The notes below the pieces were generated by a model. The model ran no database searches. It saw nothing but the letters and a program-made list of their open reading frames with translations, and was not told the origin of the DNA. Shown one piece after another: positions 38,242 to 46,589 of a stretch of DNA of 64,000 bases. The DNA lies in NCBI GenBank assembly GCA_963827065.1, contig CAWGZM010000009.1, positions 1 through 64,000 on the forward strand, in the 5' to 3' direction. The stretch comes from JACVRW01 sp963827065. GTDB lineage: Bacteria > Actinomycetota > Thermoleophilia > Solirubrobacterales > Thermoleophilaceae. A program made the position numbers and the translations under genes. Every line of letters starts with the position of its first letter. Positions within the stretch are counted from its first letter, which is position 1.

Positions 38242-39088
38242 CGAGCCGGTCGAGTGTCTTCCGGCGCCAGCGCTCGGTCCGCTCCACCTCGTTGAAGGTG
38301 TAGAGGTGAAAGCCGGCGATGCGGGCCTCCGGGTCGACGGCGGCCGGCGCCAGCTCGCGCACGAGCTTGTCGGGACTGAAGCGGCGCGTGAGCAGGCGCC
38401 GCAGCCAGCCGTGCTGGTGGCTGAGGAAGCGCGTCGACTCGCCGAGCCCGATCTTCACGGAGATGCGGACGAGCTTGCGGTAGTCGACGATCCCGGGCAG
38501 GCCGATCCAGATCGGCAGCCGCGTGCCGCGCTCGCGCACGTTGTGGATCCAGTCGACGATCGTCCCGGCGTCGAAGCAGATCTGGCTGATGATGTCGGTC
38601 GCCATCTCAGCCTTCGCGAACATCGCCCGGATCGTCTCCTCGTCCGAGATCAGGTGGTGGCTCTCGGGGTAGCCCGTGATGCCGATCTCGTCGAACTCCC
38701 TGCGCCGCTCACCCATCGCCGCGAGCAGCGCTATGGCGCTCTCGAACGCGCCCGCGGCCTCGCTCGTGTCGCCGGCGGGGACGAACAGCCGGCGGATGCC
38801 GGCCGCCTCGATGCGGTCGAGCAGCTCGTCGAGGTGAGCCCGGTCGCGGACCTGACGCGCAGGCAGGTGCGGGACCACCGTGTAGCCCCTGTCCGCGAGA
38901 CGGTCCGCCAGCTCGAGGGTCGCCTCGAGGCCCCTGCTCGGCGAGCCCGTCACGGTGATCGTCACGTCCGTGCCGAGCGCCTCGGAGATGTCCTCCTCGA
39001 TCCCGTCGAGCGGGAGCACCTCGTAGCGCGGCCGGCGAAGGAGCTCGGCCAGTGCGCTCGCCGCGCTCGCGTCCGCAACGGCGCCCAT
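38231..39088 (-). CDS. Methylenetetrahydrofolate reductase-like protein (MetF family)
   Basis: TIM-barrel protein of 285 aa resembling MetF, which interconverts methylene- and methyl-tetrahydrofolate with a flavin. Visible blocks include GLEATLELADRLADRGYTVVPHLPARQV without the first residues, FDEIGITGYPESHH, and TDIISQICFDAGTIVDW. In this regulon it would handle methyl-THF made from betaine methyl groups, running toward methylene-THF for oxidation (inference). A palindromic operator ends two bases before the ATG. A divergent GntR gene shares it. Confidence 0.78.
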   Translation of the reverse strand: MGAVADASAASALAELLRRPRYEVLPLDGIEEDISEALGTDVTITVTGSPSRGLEATLELADRLADRGYTVVPHLPARQVRDRAHLDELLDRIEAAGIRRLFVPAGDTSEAAGAFESAIALLAAMGERRREFDEIGITGYPESHHLISDEETIRAMFAKAEMATDIISQICFDAGTIVDWIHNVRERGTRLPIWIGLPGIVDYRKLVRISVKIGLGESTRFLSHQHGWLRRLLTRRFSPDKLVRELAPAAVDPEARIAGFHLYTFNEVERTERWRRKTLDRLAAP

Positions 39089-39090
39089 AG

Positions 39091-39102
39091 CTGATATATC
39101 AG
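39091..39102. promoter_or_regulatory. TGATATATCA operator 3 (MetF-like / gntR)
   Basis: A perfect CTGATATATCAG lies two bases upstream of the MetF-like ATG and 46 bases upstream of the gntR ATG. Its position beside the regulator gene itself is the usual arrangement for autoregulation, and so links this motif to the GntR protein. Confidence 0.78.
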
Positions 39103-39148
39103 GCTATAGGATTGTCTCGGCGACGGGTCCTAGGATCGTCGCCACACG

Positions 39149-39829
39149 ATGGCCGCCACACCGACCAGCGCCGACGTCGAGGCCCCGAGCGCCAGGCTGG
39201 TCGCCGAGCGGGCCTACCTCGATCTGCGCGACCGCATCGTGACGCTGCGGCTCGCGCCGGGCACGGTCCTGCGCGAGGACGCGCTGATGCATGAGATGAA
39301 GATCGGGCGGACGCCCCTGCGCGAGGCGGTCAAGCGGCTCGCGCTCGAGAACCTCGTGGCGGTCCAGCCGCGGCGCGGCACGTCCGTCACCGCGGTCGAG
39401 GCCTCCGACATCGTGAGCATCTCGGAGGTGCGGGCCGAGCTCGAGGGATACGCGGCCGAGCTGGCGGCGCTGCGCATGAACGGCGAGGCTCGCGAGGCGG
39501 CGGAGGGACTGCTGCAGGAGATCGACGAGGTCACCCGCCCACACGACCAGGAATGGCTGATGCGCTTCGACGAGCGCATCCATCGCTTCACCTGGGAGGC
39601 GACCGGCAATCGCTATCTGGTCGACACGCTGGAGCGCTACTTCACCCACTCGCTGCGCATCTGGTACCTCGTGCTCGACCGAGTGCCCGGCCTCGGCCAC
39701 TCGGTCCACGACCAGATGCACCTGCTGAACGCCCTCCTCGGGCGCGACGGCGAGCGCGCGCGGACGATCATGCGCGAGCACGTGCTCGAGTTCCAGCGCG
39801 AGATCCTGGCGGCTTTCAGCCGCAGCTGA
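39149..39829 (+). CDS. GntR-family transcriptional regulator (FadR subfamily, FCD domain)
   Basis: DNA-binding regulator of 226 aa. The N-terminal winged helix shows AYLDLRDRIVTLRLAPGTVL and IGRTPLREAVKRL (recognition helix). The C-terminal FCD domain has the metal/ligand-binding pattern with IHRFTWEATGN, VHDQMHLLNALLGRD and MREHVLEF. It most likely binds the TGATATATCA palindrome that lies next to it and at four other places in the cluster, responding to a pathway metabolite such as betaine, dimethylglycine or sarcosine (inference). Start ATG at 39149 with a weak ribosome site. Confidence 0.88.
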   Translation: MAATPTSADVEAPSARLVAERAYLDLRDRIVTLRLAPGTVLREDALMHEMKIGRTPLREAVKRLALENLVAVQPRRGTSVTAVEASDIVSISEVRAELEGYAAELAALRMNGEAREAAEGLLQEIDEVTRPHDQEWLMRFDERIHRFTWEATGNRYLVDTLERYFTHSLRIWYLVLDRVPGLGHSVHDQMHLLNALLGRDGERARTIMREHVLEFQREILAAFSRS

Positions 39830-39835
39830 GCCCGC

Positions 39836-40459
39836 TCACGGGTGCAACAGCTTCCAGCCGCGCACGAACCAGGTAGCTCCGGTGAGATCGCGAAGGCGCC
39901 CCCGCCCGTGCGCCTCGAGATGCGTCGCCAGCGCCAGCAGCACCTGAGCGGTCGTGAGCGCGTCACCCTCGGCGACGTGCGGGCGGTGGGCCGGCAGGCC
40001 GAGTCCGGCGGCGACGGCCGCCAGCGGAGTCCAGCCCGGATCGCCGTCACCGCTCATGAGCGAGAGCATTCGCCACAGAAGTGCGGTGTCGACGATCCGG
40101 TGCGGCAGACGTGTCCCGAGCGCTCGCAGCGGCCGCCGCAAGAAGGCCCGCTCCACCCAGGCCGCATGCGCGACGGGCGTGCGGCCGCGCAAGGCGGCCG
40201 CCAGCGGCGCGAGGGCCTGCACGGCCTCGGGCGCGGCCGCGAGGTCGGCCGCCCGCAGCCCGTGGATCTCGATTGAGGATGGCGCCGGCGCGGCGCTCGG
40301 GTGGACGAGCCCGCTCACGGCGGCCCCGGCGAGCGCCCGCCCCTCCTCCACGGGCACGCCGGCAAAGGAGACGATCTCGTCGCGTGCCAGGTCCAGCCCG
40401 GTCGTCTCGACGTCCACGACGAGGAAGCGCGCGTTCCGCCAGGAGCTTCGGCCGCTCAC
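39836..40459 (-). CDS. DnaQ-like 3'-5' exonuclease, partner of DUF294 protein
   Basis: DEDD-family exonuclease fold, 207 aa. Motif I is VVDVETTGLD, motif II includes IEIHGLRAADL and AHAAWVERAFL, and motif III HVAEGDALTTAQ gives the DEDDh type. Similar genes are commonly found with cNMP/CBS/DUF294 proteins beside transporters, where the exonuclease probably acts in nucleotide signalling, not in DNA replication (inference). The ATG overlaps the end of the upstream gene by four bases. Confidence 0.8.
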   Translation of the reverse strand: MSGRSSWRNARFLVVDVETTGLDLARDEIVSFAGVPVEEGRALAGAAVSGLVHPSAAPAPSSIEIHGLRAADLAAAPEAVQALAPLAAALRGRTPVAHAAWVERAFLRRPLRALGTRLPHRIVDTALLWRMLSLMSGDGDPGWTPLAAVAAGLGLPAHRPHVAEGDALTTAQVLLALATHLEAHGRGRLRDLTGATWFVRGWKLLHP

Positions 40460-42294
40460 CGCGTGCCGAGGCCGCTCGCCACCCCGATCCCGCGCTGCAC
40501 ACGCGCGATCACGCGGAAGGCCTCCTTCAGCGCGGTGCGCGTGATGGACGCCAGGCTCTTCGGGGCGATCAGGTTGTCGGGCGGCCTTCCCTCACGCAGC
40601 TGCTCGACCTGATGCTCCATGCGGAGCTCGGACATCAGCTCGAGCGCATCGCGCAGGACAGCGACATCGTCTGCCTCGAGCGTGCCGGCGGCCGCGGAGG
40701 CGCGGAGGCGCTCGCTCGTCGAGGCGGCTCCCACACCGGCCGCCAGCCCGCTCCAGCGTGCGAGCGACTCGATCGGCAGCAGGCCGCCCCGCTTGATGTC
40801 GAGAACGCCCCGGCGCTCGCCGGTCGAGTGGAGCACGAAGTCGCGCAGGAAGCCGGTTGGCGGCCTCTCGGCGAGCGCCGCGGCACGCAGCCGGCTGAGC
40901 AGGAGCTCGCGGCCGGGGGCGCGCGCCGAGGCGTCACTGATCCGCTTGGCCAGGGCGGTCGAGCCCCAGACCGCGTCGCTTTCGATCACCACGGACATGA
41001 TCATCAGCCCGCGCCCCTCGTCGGGGTCGCGGCTCCAGGCCGCGATCGCCTGCTCCCAGTCCTCGATCGAGCGTGTGAAGAGCGGCTTCCCCGCCACCGC
41101 GCCCTGCGGGTCGCTGTGCATGCCCGCTGCGTCGAGCCCCTCCACAACCCGGCGGGCGATCTCGGCAAGGCGGTCGCGAAGCTCGGGATCGTCGCCCGTG
41201 CCGTCCCACGCGAGCGCGGAATCAACGTCCGAGCTCGGGAACGGCTCGCGGCGACCGTAGCTGCCCGTTGCGAGCCACGTGTACGGCGCAGGGGGCGCTC
41301 CGAGCTCGTCGTGGACGAGCTCGATCAGGCGCCGCACGACCGTGTCGTGGATGCCGGCCATCGTTCGGCTGATCGCGGTGGCGGGGACATCGGCGTCGTG
41401 CAGCGCCACCACGGTGGCCGGCAGCTCCGCGGCCACGGCGGCGACCTCAGCCTCGTCCGCCCCGCGAGCGATCCGCGCGCGCAGGCGGAAGGGCGCGCGC
41501 CGCTCGCTCGCCATCAGGTCGACGTCGTCGAGGACCCCGAGGATCCCCTGCGGACCTCGGACGGGCAGGTGGCGGATCCCGTGGTCGAGCATCTCGAGCA
41601 GCGCCTCCGTCCCTGACCGATCCTGTGCGACGGTCCATGCAGGGGCGCTCATGACGTCCGAGATAGGCGTTTCCGGCCCCGCGCCGTCCGCGACCACGCG
41701 CGTGCGCAGGTCCCGGTCGGTGACGATGCCAAGCCGATCGCCGAGGTCGACGAGGACGCAAGTGGCGCCCTGATCGACCATCCGCCGCGCCGCCTCCTGG
41801 ACCCCGGTGTCCGGCGGGAGGATGAGTGCGGGGGCGCGGATCAGCTCGCGCACCGGCCGGCCGCCGGCCGAAGGCACGGGTGCCTCCTCCGTGCGTGTCA
41901 GGAGATGCACGTCCCTGGCCATCGAGCGGACCACGAAGCGCACGGCGGCCGGTCGCTCGAGCACCGGCAGGATCGCCTGCTCGGGAAAGCGATAGGCGAG
42001 CGTGTCCTCGGCGGCGCGTGCCACGAAGCCGAGCGGCGCGTCCTGGAGCAGCGACGCGAAGGCGAACATCTCCCCCTCGCCGAGCAGGTCGTGGAGCCTT
42101 CCGTCCACCAGTAGCTCGACCGACCCGCGGCGCACGACATAGGCGAAGCGCGAGGTCGCCTCGGCGCTTTCCAGGATCGCCGTCCCGGCGGCGTAGAACT
42201 CGATCTCGGCCGAGCCCGCCACACGCTCGAGCGTGCCCTCGTCGAGCGTGTCGAACGGGGGATGCTGATCCAGGAACTGGGCGATGTCGTGCAT
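40456..42294 (-). CDS. cNMP-binding / CBS-pair / DUF294 nucleotidyltransferase protein
   Basis: Signalling protein of 612 aa. It starts with a CRP-like cyclic-nucleotide fold (residues ~1-135), followed by a CBS pair (VREL...ILPPDTGVQEAARRM; GILGVLDDVD) and a DUF294 part with the nucleotidyltransferase pattern GSYGRREPFPSSDVDSALAW. Homologues sit beside acetate and other solute transporters; it may uridylylate or adenylylate a partner (inference). ATG at 42294 is chosen because MHDIAQFLDQHPPF begins the cNMP domain and the operator lies just before it. It is divergent from the APC permease. Confidence 0.85.
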   Translation of the reverse strand: MHDIAQFLDQHPPFDTLDEGTLERVAGSAEIEFYAAGTAILESAEATSRFAYVVRRGSVELLVDGRLHDLLGEGEMFAFASLLQDAPLGFVARAAEDTLAYRFPEQAILPVLERPAAVRFVVRSMARDVHLLTRTEEAPVPSAGGRPVRELIRAPALILPPDTGVQEAARRMVDQGATCVLVDLGDRLGIVTDRDLRTRVVADGAGPETPISDVMSAPAWTVAQDRSGTEALLEMLDHGIRHLPVRGPQGILGVLDDVDLMASERRAPFRLRARIARGADEAEVAAVAAELPATVVALHDADVPATAISRTMAGIHDTVVRRLIELVHDELGAPPAPYTWLATGSYGRREPFPSSDVDSALAWDGTGDDPELRDRLAEIARRVVEGLDAAGMHSDPQGAVAGKPLFTRSIEDWEQAIAAWSRDPDEGRGLMIMSVVIESDAVWGSTALAKRISDASARAPGRELLLSRLRAAALAERPPTGFLRDFVLHSTGERRGVLDIKRGGLLPIESLARWSGLAAGVGAASTSERLRASAAAGTLEADDVAVLRDALELMSELRMEHQVEQLREGRPPDNLIAPKSLASITRTALKEAFRVIARVQRGIGVASGLGTR

Positions 42295-42306
42295 TTGGGG
42301 CCGAAC

Positions 42307-42316
42307 TGATATATCA
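42307..42316. promoter_or_regulatory. TGATATATCA operator 4 (DUF294 / APC permease)
   Basis: The 10-bp core lies 12 bases upstream of the DUF294 gene and immediately upstream of the -35 box of the APC permease promoter. One bound regulator could therefore control both directions. Confidence 0.75.
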
Positions 42317-42319
42317 CCC

Positions 42320-42349
42320 TTGACAGGGCCCCAGGGGCGCTGGGATATT
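42320..42349 (+). promoter_or_regulatory. Promoter of the APC permease-aldehyde dehydrogenase operon
   Basis: A consensus -35 TTGACA (42320-42325) is followed after 18 bases by GATATT (42344-42349), a fair -10. The operator core ends three bases before the -35. This is the clearest sigma-70 type promoter I found in the window. Confidence 0.55.
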
Positions 42350-42425
42350 CGCACCGGGGAGAGCCCAAGAGCGGCACAGGCGCCGAGGTGGGCGCCGTCG
42401 TGACCTACAACCTGGGAGGGCGCAC

Positions 42426-43988
42426 GTGTCCACCACGGCTGCCGGCGAAGACGAACTTTCCGAGTTCGGCTACAAGCAGGAGCTCGACCGGAGCATTGGG
42501 AGGTTCGCCAGCTTCGCGGCCGGGGTCAGCTACATCTCGATCCTCACCGGCGTCTTCCAGCTCTTCTACTTCGGCTTCGCCTTCGGTGGCCCGGCGTATT
42601 GGTGGACCTGGCCGATGGTGTTCGTCGGCCAGCTGATGGTCGCGCTCTGCTTCGCCGAGCTCGCCGCCAACTTCCCGGTGGCGGGCTCGATCTACAACTG
42701 GGGGAAGATGCTCGCGAGCGCAACCGTTGCCTGGCTGGGTGGCTGGATGATGCTCACGGCCTCGATCGTCACGATCGCCGCCGTCGCACTCGCCTACCAG
42801 ATCACCCTGCCGGAGATCTCGGACTTCTTCTGGTTCTACGGCGACGGCTCGGGAGACAACGACTTCGCGATCAACGCGGTCATCCTCGGCACCGTCCTCA
42901 TCGCCTTCACCACGCTGATCAACGCGCTCGGAGTGAAGCTGATGTCCCGCATCAACAGCTCGGGCGTCTTCATCGAGCTGATCGCGGCCGTGGTCCTGAT
43001 CGTCGCGTTGCTCGCCAGCGCCACGCGCGGTCCAGACGTGGTGTTCGAGACGCAGGGCACCGGCGAAGGCCACGAGTGGGGCTACTTCGGCGCCTTCCTC
43101 GCCGCCTCGCTCGCCTCGGCTTACGTGATGTACGGCTTCGACACCGCGAGCTCGCTCGGCGAGGAGACGCATGAGCCGCGCAAGACGGCGCCGCTGGCGA
43201 TCATGCGCGCCGTGATCGCCTCGTTCGTCCTGGGCGGGCTGATCATCCTGTTCGCGATGATGGCCGTCGGCAACATCAACGCGCCCGAGATCGGCGAGTT
43301 CGGCGGGCTCCAGTACATCATCCTCGACGTCTTCGGCGACACCGTCGGGAAGATCTTCCTCATCTGCGTGGTCATCGCGGTGACCGTCTGCTGCCTCGCC
43401 GTCCACACCGCGACGATCCGCATGGCGTTCGCGATGGCGCGCGACAACAACCTGCCGGCCGGTGAACGCGTCGCGACCGTTCATCCAAAGACGAAGACTC
43501 CGATCGTGCCGGCCGTGATCAGCGGCGTGCTCGCGATCCTGATACTCGTCGTGAACATCGGCAACGATCAGATCTTCACGGTGATCACGAGCATCGGGAT
43601 CATCATGATCTACATCGCCTACCTGCTGGTCACGGTCCCGATGCTGCGCAAGCGGCTCAAGGGCGAGTGGCCTCCGAAGGAGTCGAAGGGACGCTTCTTC
43701 ACGCTCGGCAAGTGGGGCCTGCCGATCAACCTGCTGGCCGTCGGCTGGGGCACCTTCATGGCGATCAACCTGGCCTGGCCGCGAAAGGACGTCTACAACG
43801 CGACCGAGCCGTTCCACTGGTACCTGCAGTACGGCGCGATCCTCTTCATCGGAATCGTCTTCTTCGGCGGCCTCGCCTGGTACTGGTTCGTCCAGCGCCA
43901 CAAGACCGGGGTGCTCGAGTCGCACCGGTTCGAGTCGGCGTCGCCGGCCGTCGCCGAGACCACGGCGATGCCCGAGTCCGCTCCTTGA
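42426..43988 (+). CDS. APC-family amino acid/amine permease
   Basis: Secondary transporter of 520 aa with about 12 membrane segments (for example MVFVGQLMVALCFAELAANF and VIAVTVCCLAVHTATIRM). The N-terminal block FASFAAGVSYISILTGVFQLF is typical of the APC superfamily. The substrate is unknown; coregulation with choline and betaine genes suggests choline, betaine or sarcosine (inference). GTG at 42426 has GGAGGG upstream. The next gene, an aldehyde dehydrogenase, overlaps its stop codon. Confidence 0.85.
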   Translation: MSTTAAGEDELSEFGYKQELDRSIGRFASFAAGVSYISILTGVFQLFYFGFAFGGPAYWWTWPMVFVGQLMVALCFAELAANFPVAGSIYNWGKMLASATVAWLGGWMMLTASIVTIAAVALAYQITLPEISDFFWFYGDGSGDNDFAINAVILGTVLIAFTTLINALGVKLMSRINSSGVFIELIAAVVLIVALLASATRGPDVVFETQGTGEGHEWGYFGAFLAASLASAYVMYGFDTASSLGEETHEPRKTAPLAIMRAVIASFVLGGLIILFAMMAVGNINAPEIGEFGGLQYIILDVFGDTVGKIFLICVVIAVTVCCLAVHTATIRMAFAMARDNNLPAGERVATVHPKTKTPIVPAVISGVLAILILVVNIGNDQIFTVITSIGIIMIYIAYLLVTVPMLRKRLKGEWPPKESKGRFFTLGKWGLPINLLAVGWGTFMAINLAWPRKDVYNATEPFHWYLQYGAILFIGIVFFGGLAWYWFVQRHKTGVLESHRFESASPAVAETTAMPESAP

Positions 43989-45424
43989 GCACCCGCATGT
44001 TCATAGACGGCGAGTGGTGCGACGCTGAGAGCGGCGCCACCGTCGAGGCGACTAGCCCGGCCACGGGCGAGTCGCTCGGGCCGGTGGCCGAGGGGGATCG
44101 TGAGGATGCGCGGCGTGCCGTAGCGGCGGCCAACGCCGCCTTCCCGGCCTGGGCCGCACGCACCGGCTTCGAGCGTGCGGCGCTCCTCCACCGCGTCGCC
44201 GACGTGTGCGAGCGCCGCGCGGACGAGCTGGCCCGCGTGCTGACGCTGGACCAGGGCAAGCCGCTCAAGGCGGAGGCCGAGGTCGAGGTCGGCGAGCTCA
44301 TCGAGTTCTTCCGGATGGCCGCCGAGGACGGCAAGCGCATCCACGGCACGATCCCGGAGAGCGCCGAGCCGGGCCGGCGCGTGCTGCTGCTGCGCAGGCC
44401 GCTCGGCGTGCTCGGGCTGATCACGCCGTGGAACTGGCCCTACACGATGCCCGCCGAGGTGCTGGCTCCCGCGCTCGCCTGCGGCAACTGCGTGGTCTGG
44501 ACGCCCGCTCCGTCGACGGCCGTGTGCTCTGGGCTACTCGCGGAGTGCGTCGCGGAGGCGGACCTGCCGCCGGGCGTCTTCAACTTCGTGCTCGGCCCGG
44601 GGCCGGAGGTGGGCGACGAGCTGGCGGTCAACCCCGGCACACGCGCGGTCGCCTTCACCGGCTCGACGCAGACCGGGCTGATCGTCTCGCGTCAGGCCGC
44701 CGGCAAGGCGCAGCTGCTCGAGATGGGCGGCAACGGCCCGTTCGTCGTGATGGACGACGCCGATCTGGCCGCGGCGGCCGACGCCGCGCGCGTTGGCTGC
44801 TTCCTCGGCGCCGGCCAGAGCTGCTCCGCCGCCGAGCGGCTGCTGGTCCACGAGGCGGTGCGGGAGGAGTTCGTCGAGCTGCTGGCCGGCGAGGTCGAGC
44901 GCGAGGTGCGGCTCGGCGACCCGTTCGACGACGCCACGACGATGGGGCCCGTCAACAACGAGGCGGGCGCCGTGAAGATGGACGAGCACGTGGGCGACGC
45001 GCTCGAGCGCGGCGCGCGCGTCGTGACCGGCGGCAGCCGGGCCTCCGGCTTCCCGACAAGCCTCTACTGGGAGCCGACGGTGCTGGACGAGGTCCCCGCC
45101 GACTCGATCGCGGTCACGCAGGAGACGTTCGGGCCGATCGCGCCGATCATGAGCATCTCCTCGCTGGAGGACGCGATCGAGCAGACGAACGTGCAGACCT
45201 ATGGCCTGATGGCGGCCATCTTCACGGCCGACCTCGGCGGGGCGATGCGCTACGCCGATTCAGTCCACATGGGCCTCGTCAACATCAACGAGACCACGAA
45301 CTACTGGGAGCCGCACCTCCCCTGGGGCGGCCGGGCGCGCTCGGAGAGCGGCATCGGGCGGGTCGGCGGCCCCTATCCGATGGACGTCCTCACCGAGCTC
45401 CAGACGGTGCTTATTAGAGGCTGA
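43985..45424 (+). CDS. NAD(P)-dependent aldehyde dehydrogenase, likely betaine aldehyde dehydrogenase
   Basis: ALDH superfamily enzyme of 479 aa. The catalytic cysteine is in GAGQSCSAAERL and the general base glutamate in LLEMGGNGPFVV; ITPWNWPYTMPAEV and FTGSTQTG are cofactor-binding blocks. In context it would oxidise betaine aldehyde (the BetA product) to glycine betaine, but succinate-semialdehyde or other aldehydes cannot be excluded. The start is TTG at 43985, overlapping the permease stop (TTGA), or ATG at 43997. No terminator is seen before the operator of proV. Confidence 0.85.
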   Translation: MSTRMFIDGEWCDAESGATVEATSPATGESLGPVAEGDREDARRAVAAANAAFPAWAARTGFERAALLHRVADVCERRADELARVLTLDQGKPLKAEAEVEVGELIEFFRMAAEDGKRIHGTIPESAEPGRRVLLLRRPLGVLGLITPWNWPYTMPAEVLAPALACGNCVVWTPAPSTAVCSGLLAECVAEADLPPGVFNFVLGPGPEVGDELAVNPGTRAVAFTGSTQTGLIVSRQAAGKAQLLEMGGNGPFVVMDDADLAAAADAARVGCFLGAGQSCSAAERLLVHEAVREEFVELLAGEVEREVRLGDPFDDATTMGPVNNEAGAVKMDEHVGDALERGARVVTGGSRASGFPTSLYWEPTVLDEVPADSIAVTQETFGPIAPIMSISSLEDAIEQTNVQTYGLMAAIFTADLGGAMRYADSVHMGLVNINETTNYWEPHLPWGGRARSESGIGRVGGPYPMDVLTELQTVLIRG

Positions 45425-45455
45425 TTGAGGCGGTCCACGAGGCTCGCGGGGCGCC

Positions 45456-45480
45456 GGGGGCCTGATATATCATGGCCCCC
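45456..45480. promoter_or_regulatory. TGATATATCA operator 5 inside a larger dyad (proVWX)
   Basis: The core TGATATATCA (45463-45472) is flanked by GGGGGCC and GGCCCCC arms, which gives a larger inverted repeat of 25 bp, with one unpaired T. It ends two bases before the proV ATG. It may act as an operator in DNA and also fold as a hairpin at the start of the mRNA. Confidence 0.7.
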
Positions 45481-45482
45481 AG

Positions 45483-46589
45483 ATGAGCGAAACGGGCAGC
45501 GGCACCGCCGCTCCGACCATCGAGACGTCCTCGGACGGCCGGACGAACGGCGAGCCTGTCGTCCGCGCCGAGGGCGTCTGGAAGGTCTTTGGTCCTCACG
45601 GAGACAGGCTCGTAGGGACGCCCGACGCCGAGCTCCCGCCGCGCGAGCTACGTCAGAAGACGGGCTGCGTGGCCGCTGTGCGCGACGTCTCGATCGAGGT
45701 CAATCCTGGCGAGGTCTTCGTGGTCATGGGCCTGTCGGGCTCGGGTAAGTCGACTCTCGTCCGCACCCTGATCCGGCTGATCGAGCCGAGCGCGGGGAAG
45801 ATCAGCATCACCGGGCGCGACGTAATGGCGGCCGACGCCGCCGAGCTGCGTGAGCTGCGCCGCCACACGGTCGCGATGGTCTTCCAGCACTTCGGGCTGC
45901 TCGCCCACCGCAGGGTGATCGACAACGTCGCCTTCGGGCTCGAGATCCAGGGCGTGCCGAAGGCCGAGCGACTTGCGCGCGCCGAGGAGGTGCTGCAGCT
46001 CGTCGGCCTCGAGGATGTGGCGAACCAGTTCCCCGACCAGCTCTCGGGCGGCATGCAGCAGCGCGTCGGGCTCGGCCGCGCGTTCGCGGTCGACCCGACG
46101 CTCATGCTCTACGACGAGCCCTTCAGCGCGCTCGACCCGCTGATCCGGCGCGACATGCAGGACGAGGTGATCCGCCTCCAGGAGGAGACGGGCAAGACGA
46201 TGCTGTTCATCACTCACGACCTCCCCGAGGCGCTGCGGCTCGGCGACCGGATCGCGATCATGCGCGACGGCGGCATCGTGCAGCTCGGCACGCCGGAGGA
46301 GCTCGTGGGCTCGCCCGCGAACGAGTACGTAGAGAACTTCACGCGCGACATCCCGCGCACGCACGTGCTCACGCTGCGCTGGATCATGCGCGACCCGCGA
46401 CCCGGCGAGGACATGGAGGGCCCGGAGCTCGACGTCCACACCACCGTCAGGGACGCCGTCCCCGTGGTGGCCGCCACGGACCGCCCGGTGCGCGCCCTCG
46501 AGGACGGGCGCGTCGTCGGAGTCGTGGACCGCGAGGCGGTGCTCGGCGCGATGGCGGATGGGCCCGGGGCATCCGGTGGCGGTAGCTAG
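45483..46589 (+). CDS. proV: Glycine betaine/proline ABC transporter ATP-binding protein
   Basis: ATPase of a betaine/carnitine/choline type importer, 368 aa. Walker A is GLSGSGKST near residue 86, the signature LSGGMQQRVGL, Walker B LMLYDEPFSALDP, and the H-loop is ITHDLPEAL. QHFGLLAHRRVIDNVAFGLE is typical of ProV/OpuAA. The C-terminal extension (from about 290) is CBS-like and in this family senses ionic strength. There is no Shine-Dalgarno before the ATG; a hairpin and an operator sit directly upstream, so the transcript is probably leaderless or nearly so. Confidence 0.93.
   Translation: MSETGSGTAAPTIETSSDGRTNGEPVVRAEGVWKVFGPHGDRLVGTPDAELPPRELRQKTGCVAAVRDVSIEVNPGEVFVVMGLSGSGKSTLVRTLIRLIEPSAGKISITGRDVMAADAAELRELRRHTVAMVFQHFGLLAHRRVIDNVAFGLEIQGVPKAERLARAEEVLQLVGLEDVANQFPDQLSGGMQQRVGLGRAFAVDPTLMLYDEPFSALDPLIRRDMQDEVIRLQEETGKTMLFITHDLPEALRLGDRIAIMRDGGIVQLGTPEELVGSPANEYVENFTRDIPRTHVLTLRWIMRDPRPGEDMEGPELDVHTTVRDAVPVVAATDRPVRALEDGRVVGVVDREAVLGAMADGPGASGGGS

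Noticed and set aside
43997..44017. The ATAGAC string in the aldehyde dehydrogenase start as a third ATA start
   Set aside because: An ATG lies two codons before it in the same frame and an overlapping TTG further upstream, so no unusual start is needed.
45472..45485. An ATG at 45472 as the proV start
   Set aside because: It runs into TGA after four codons; the ATG at 45483 opens the full frame.
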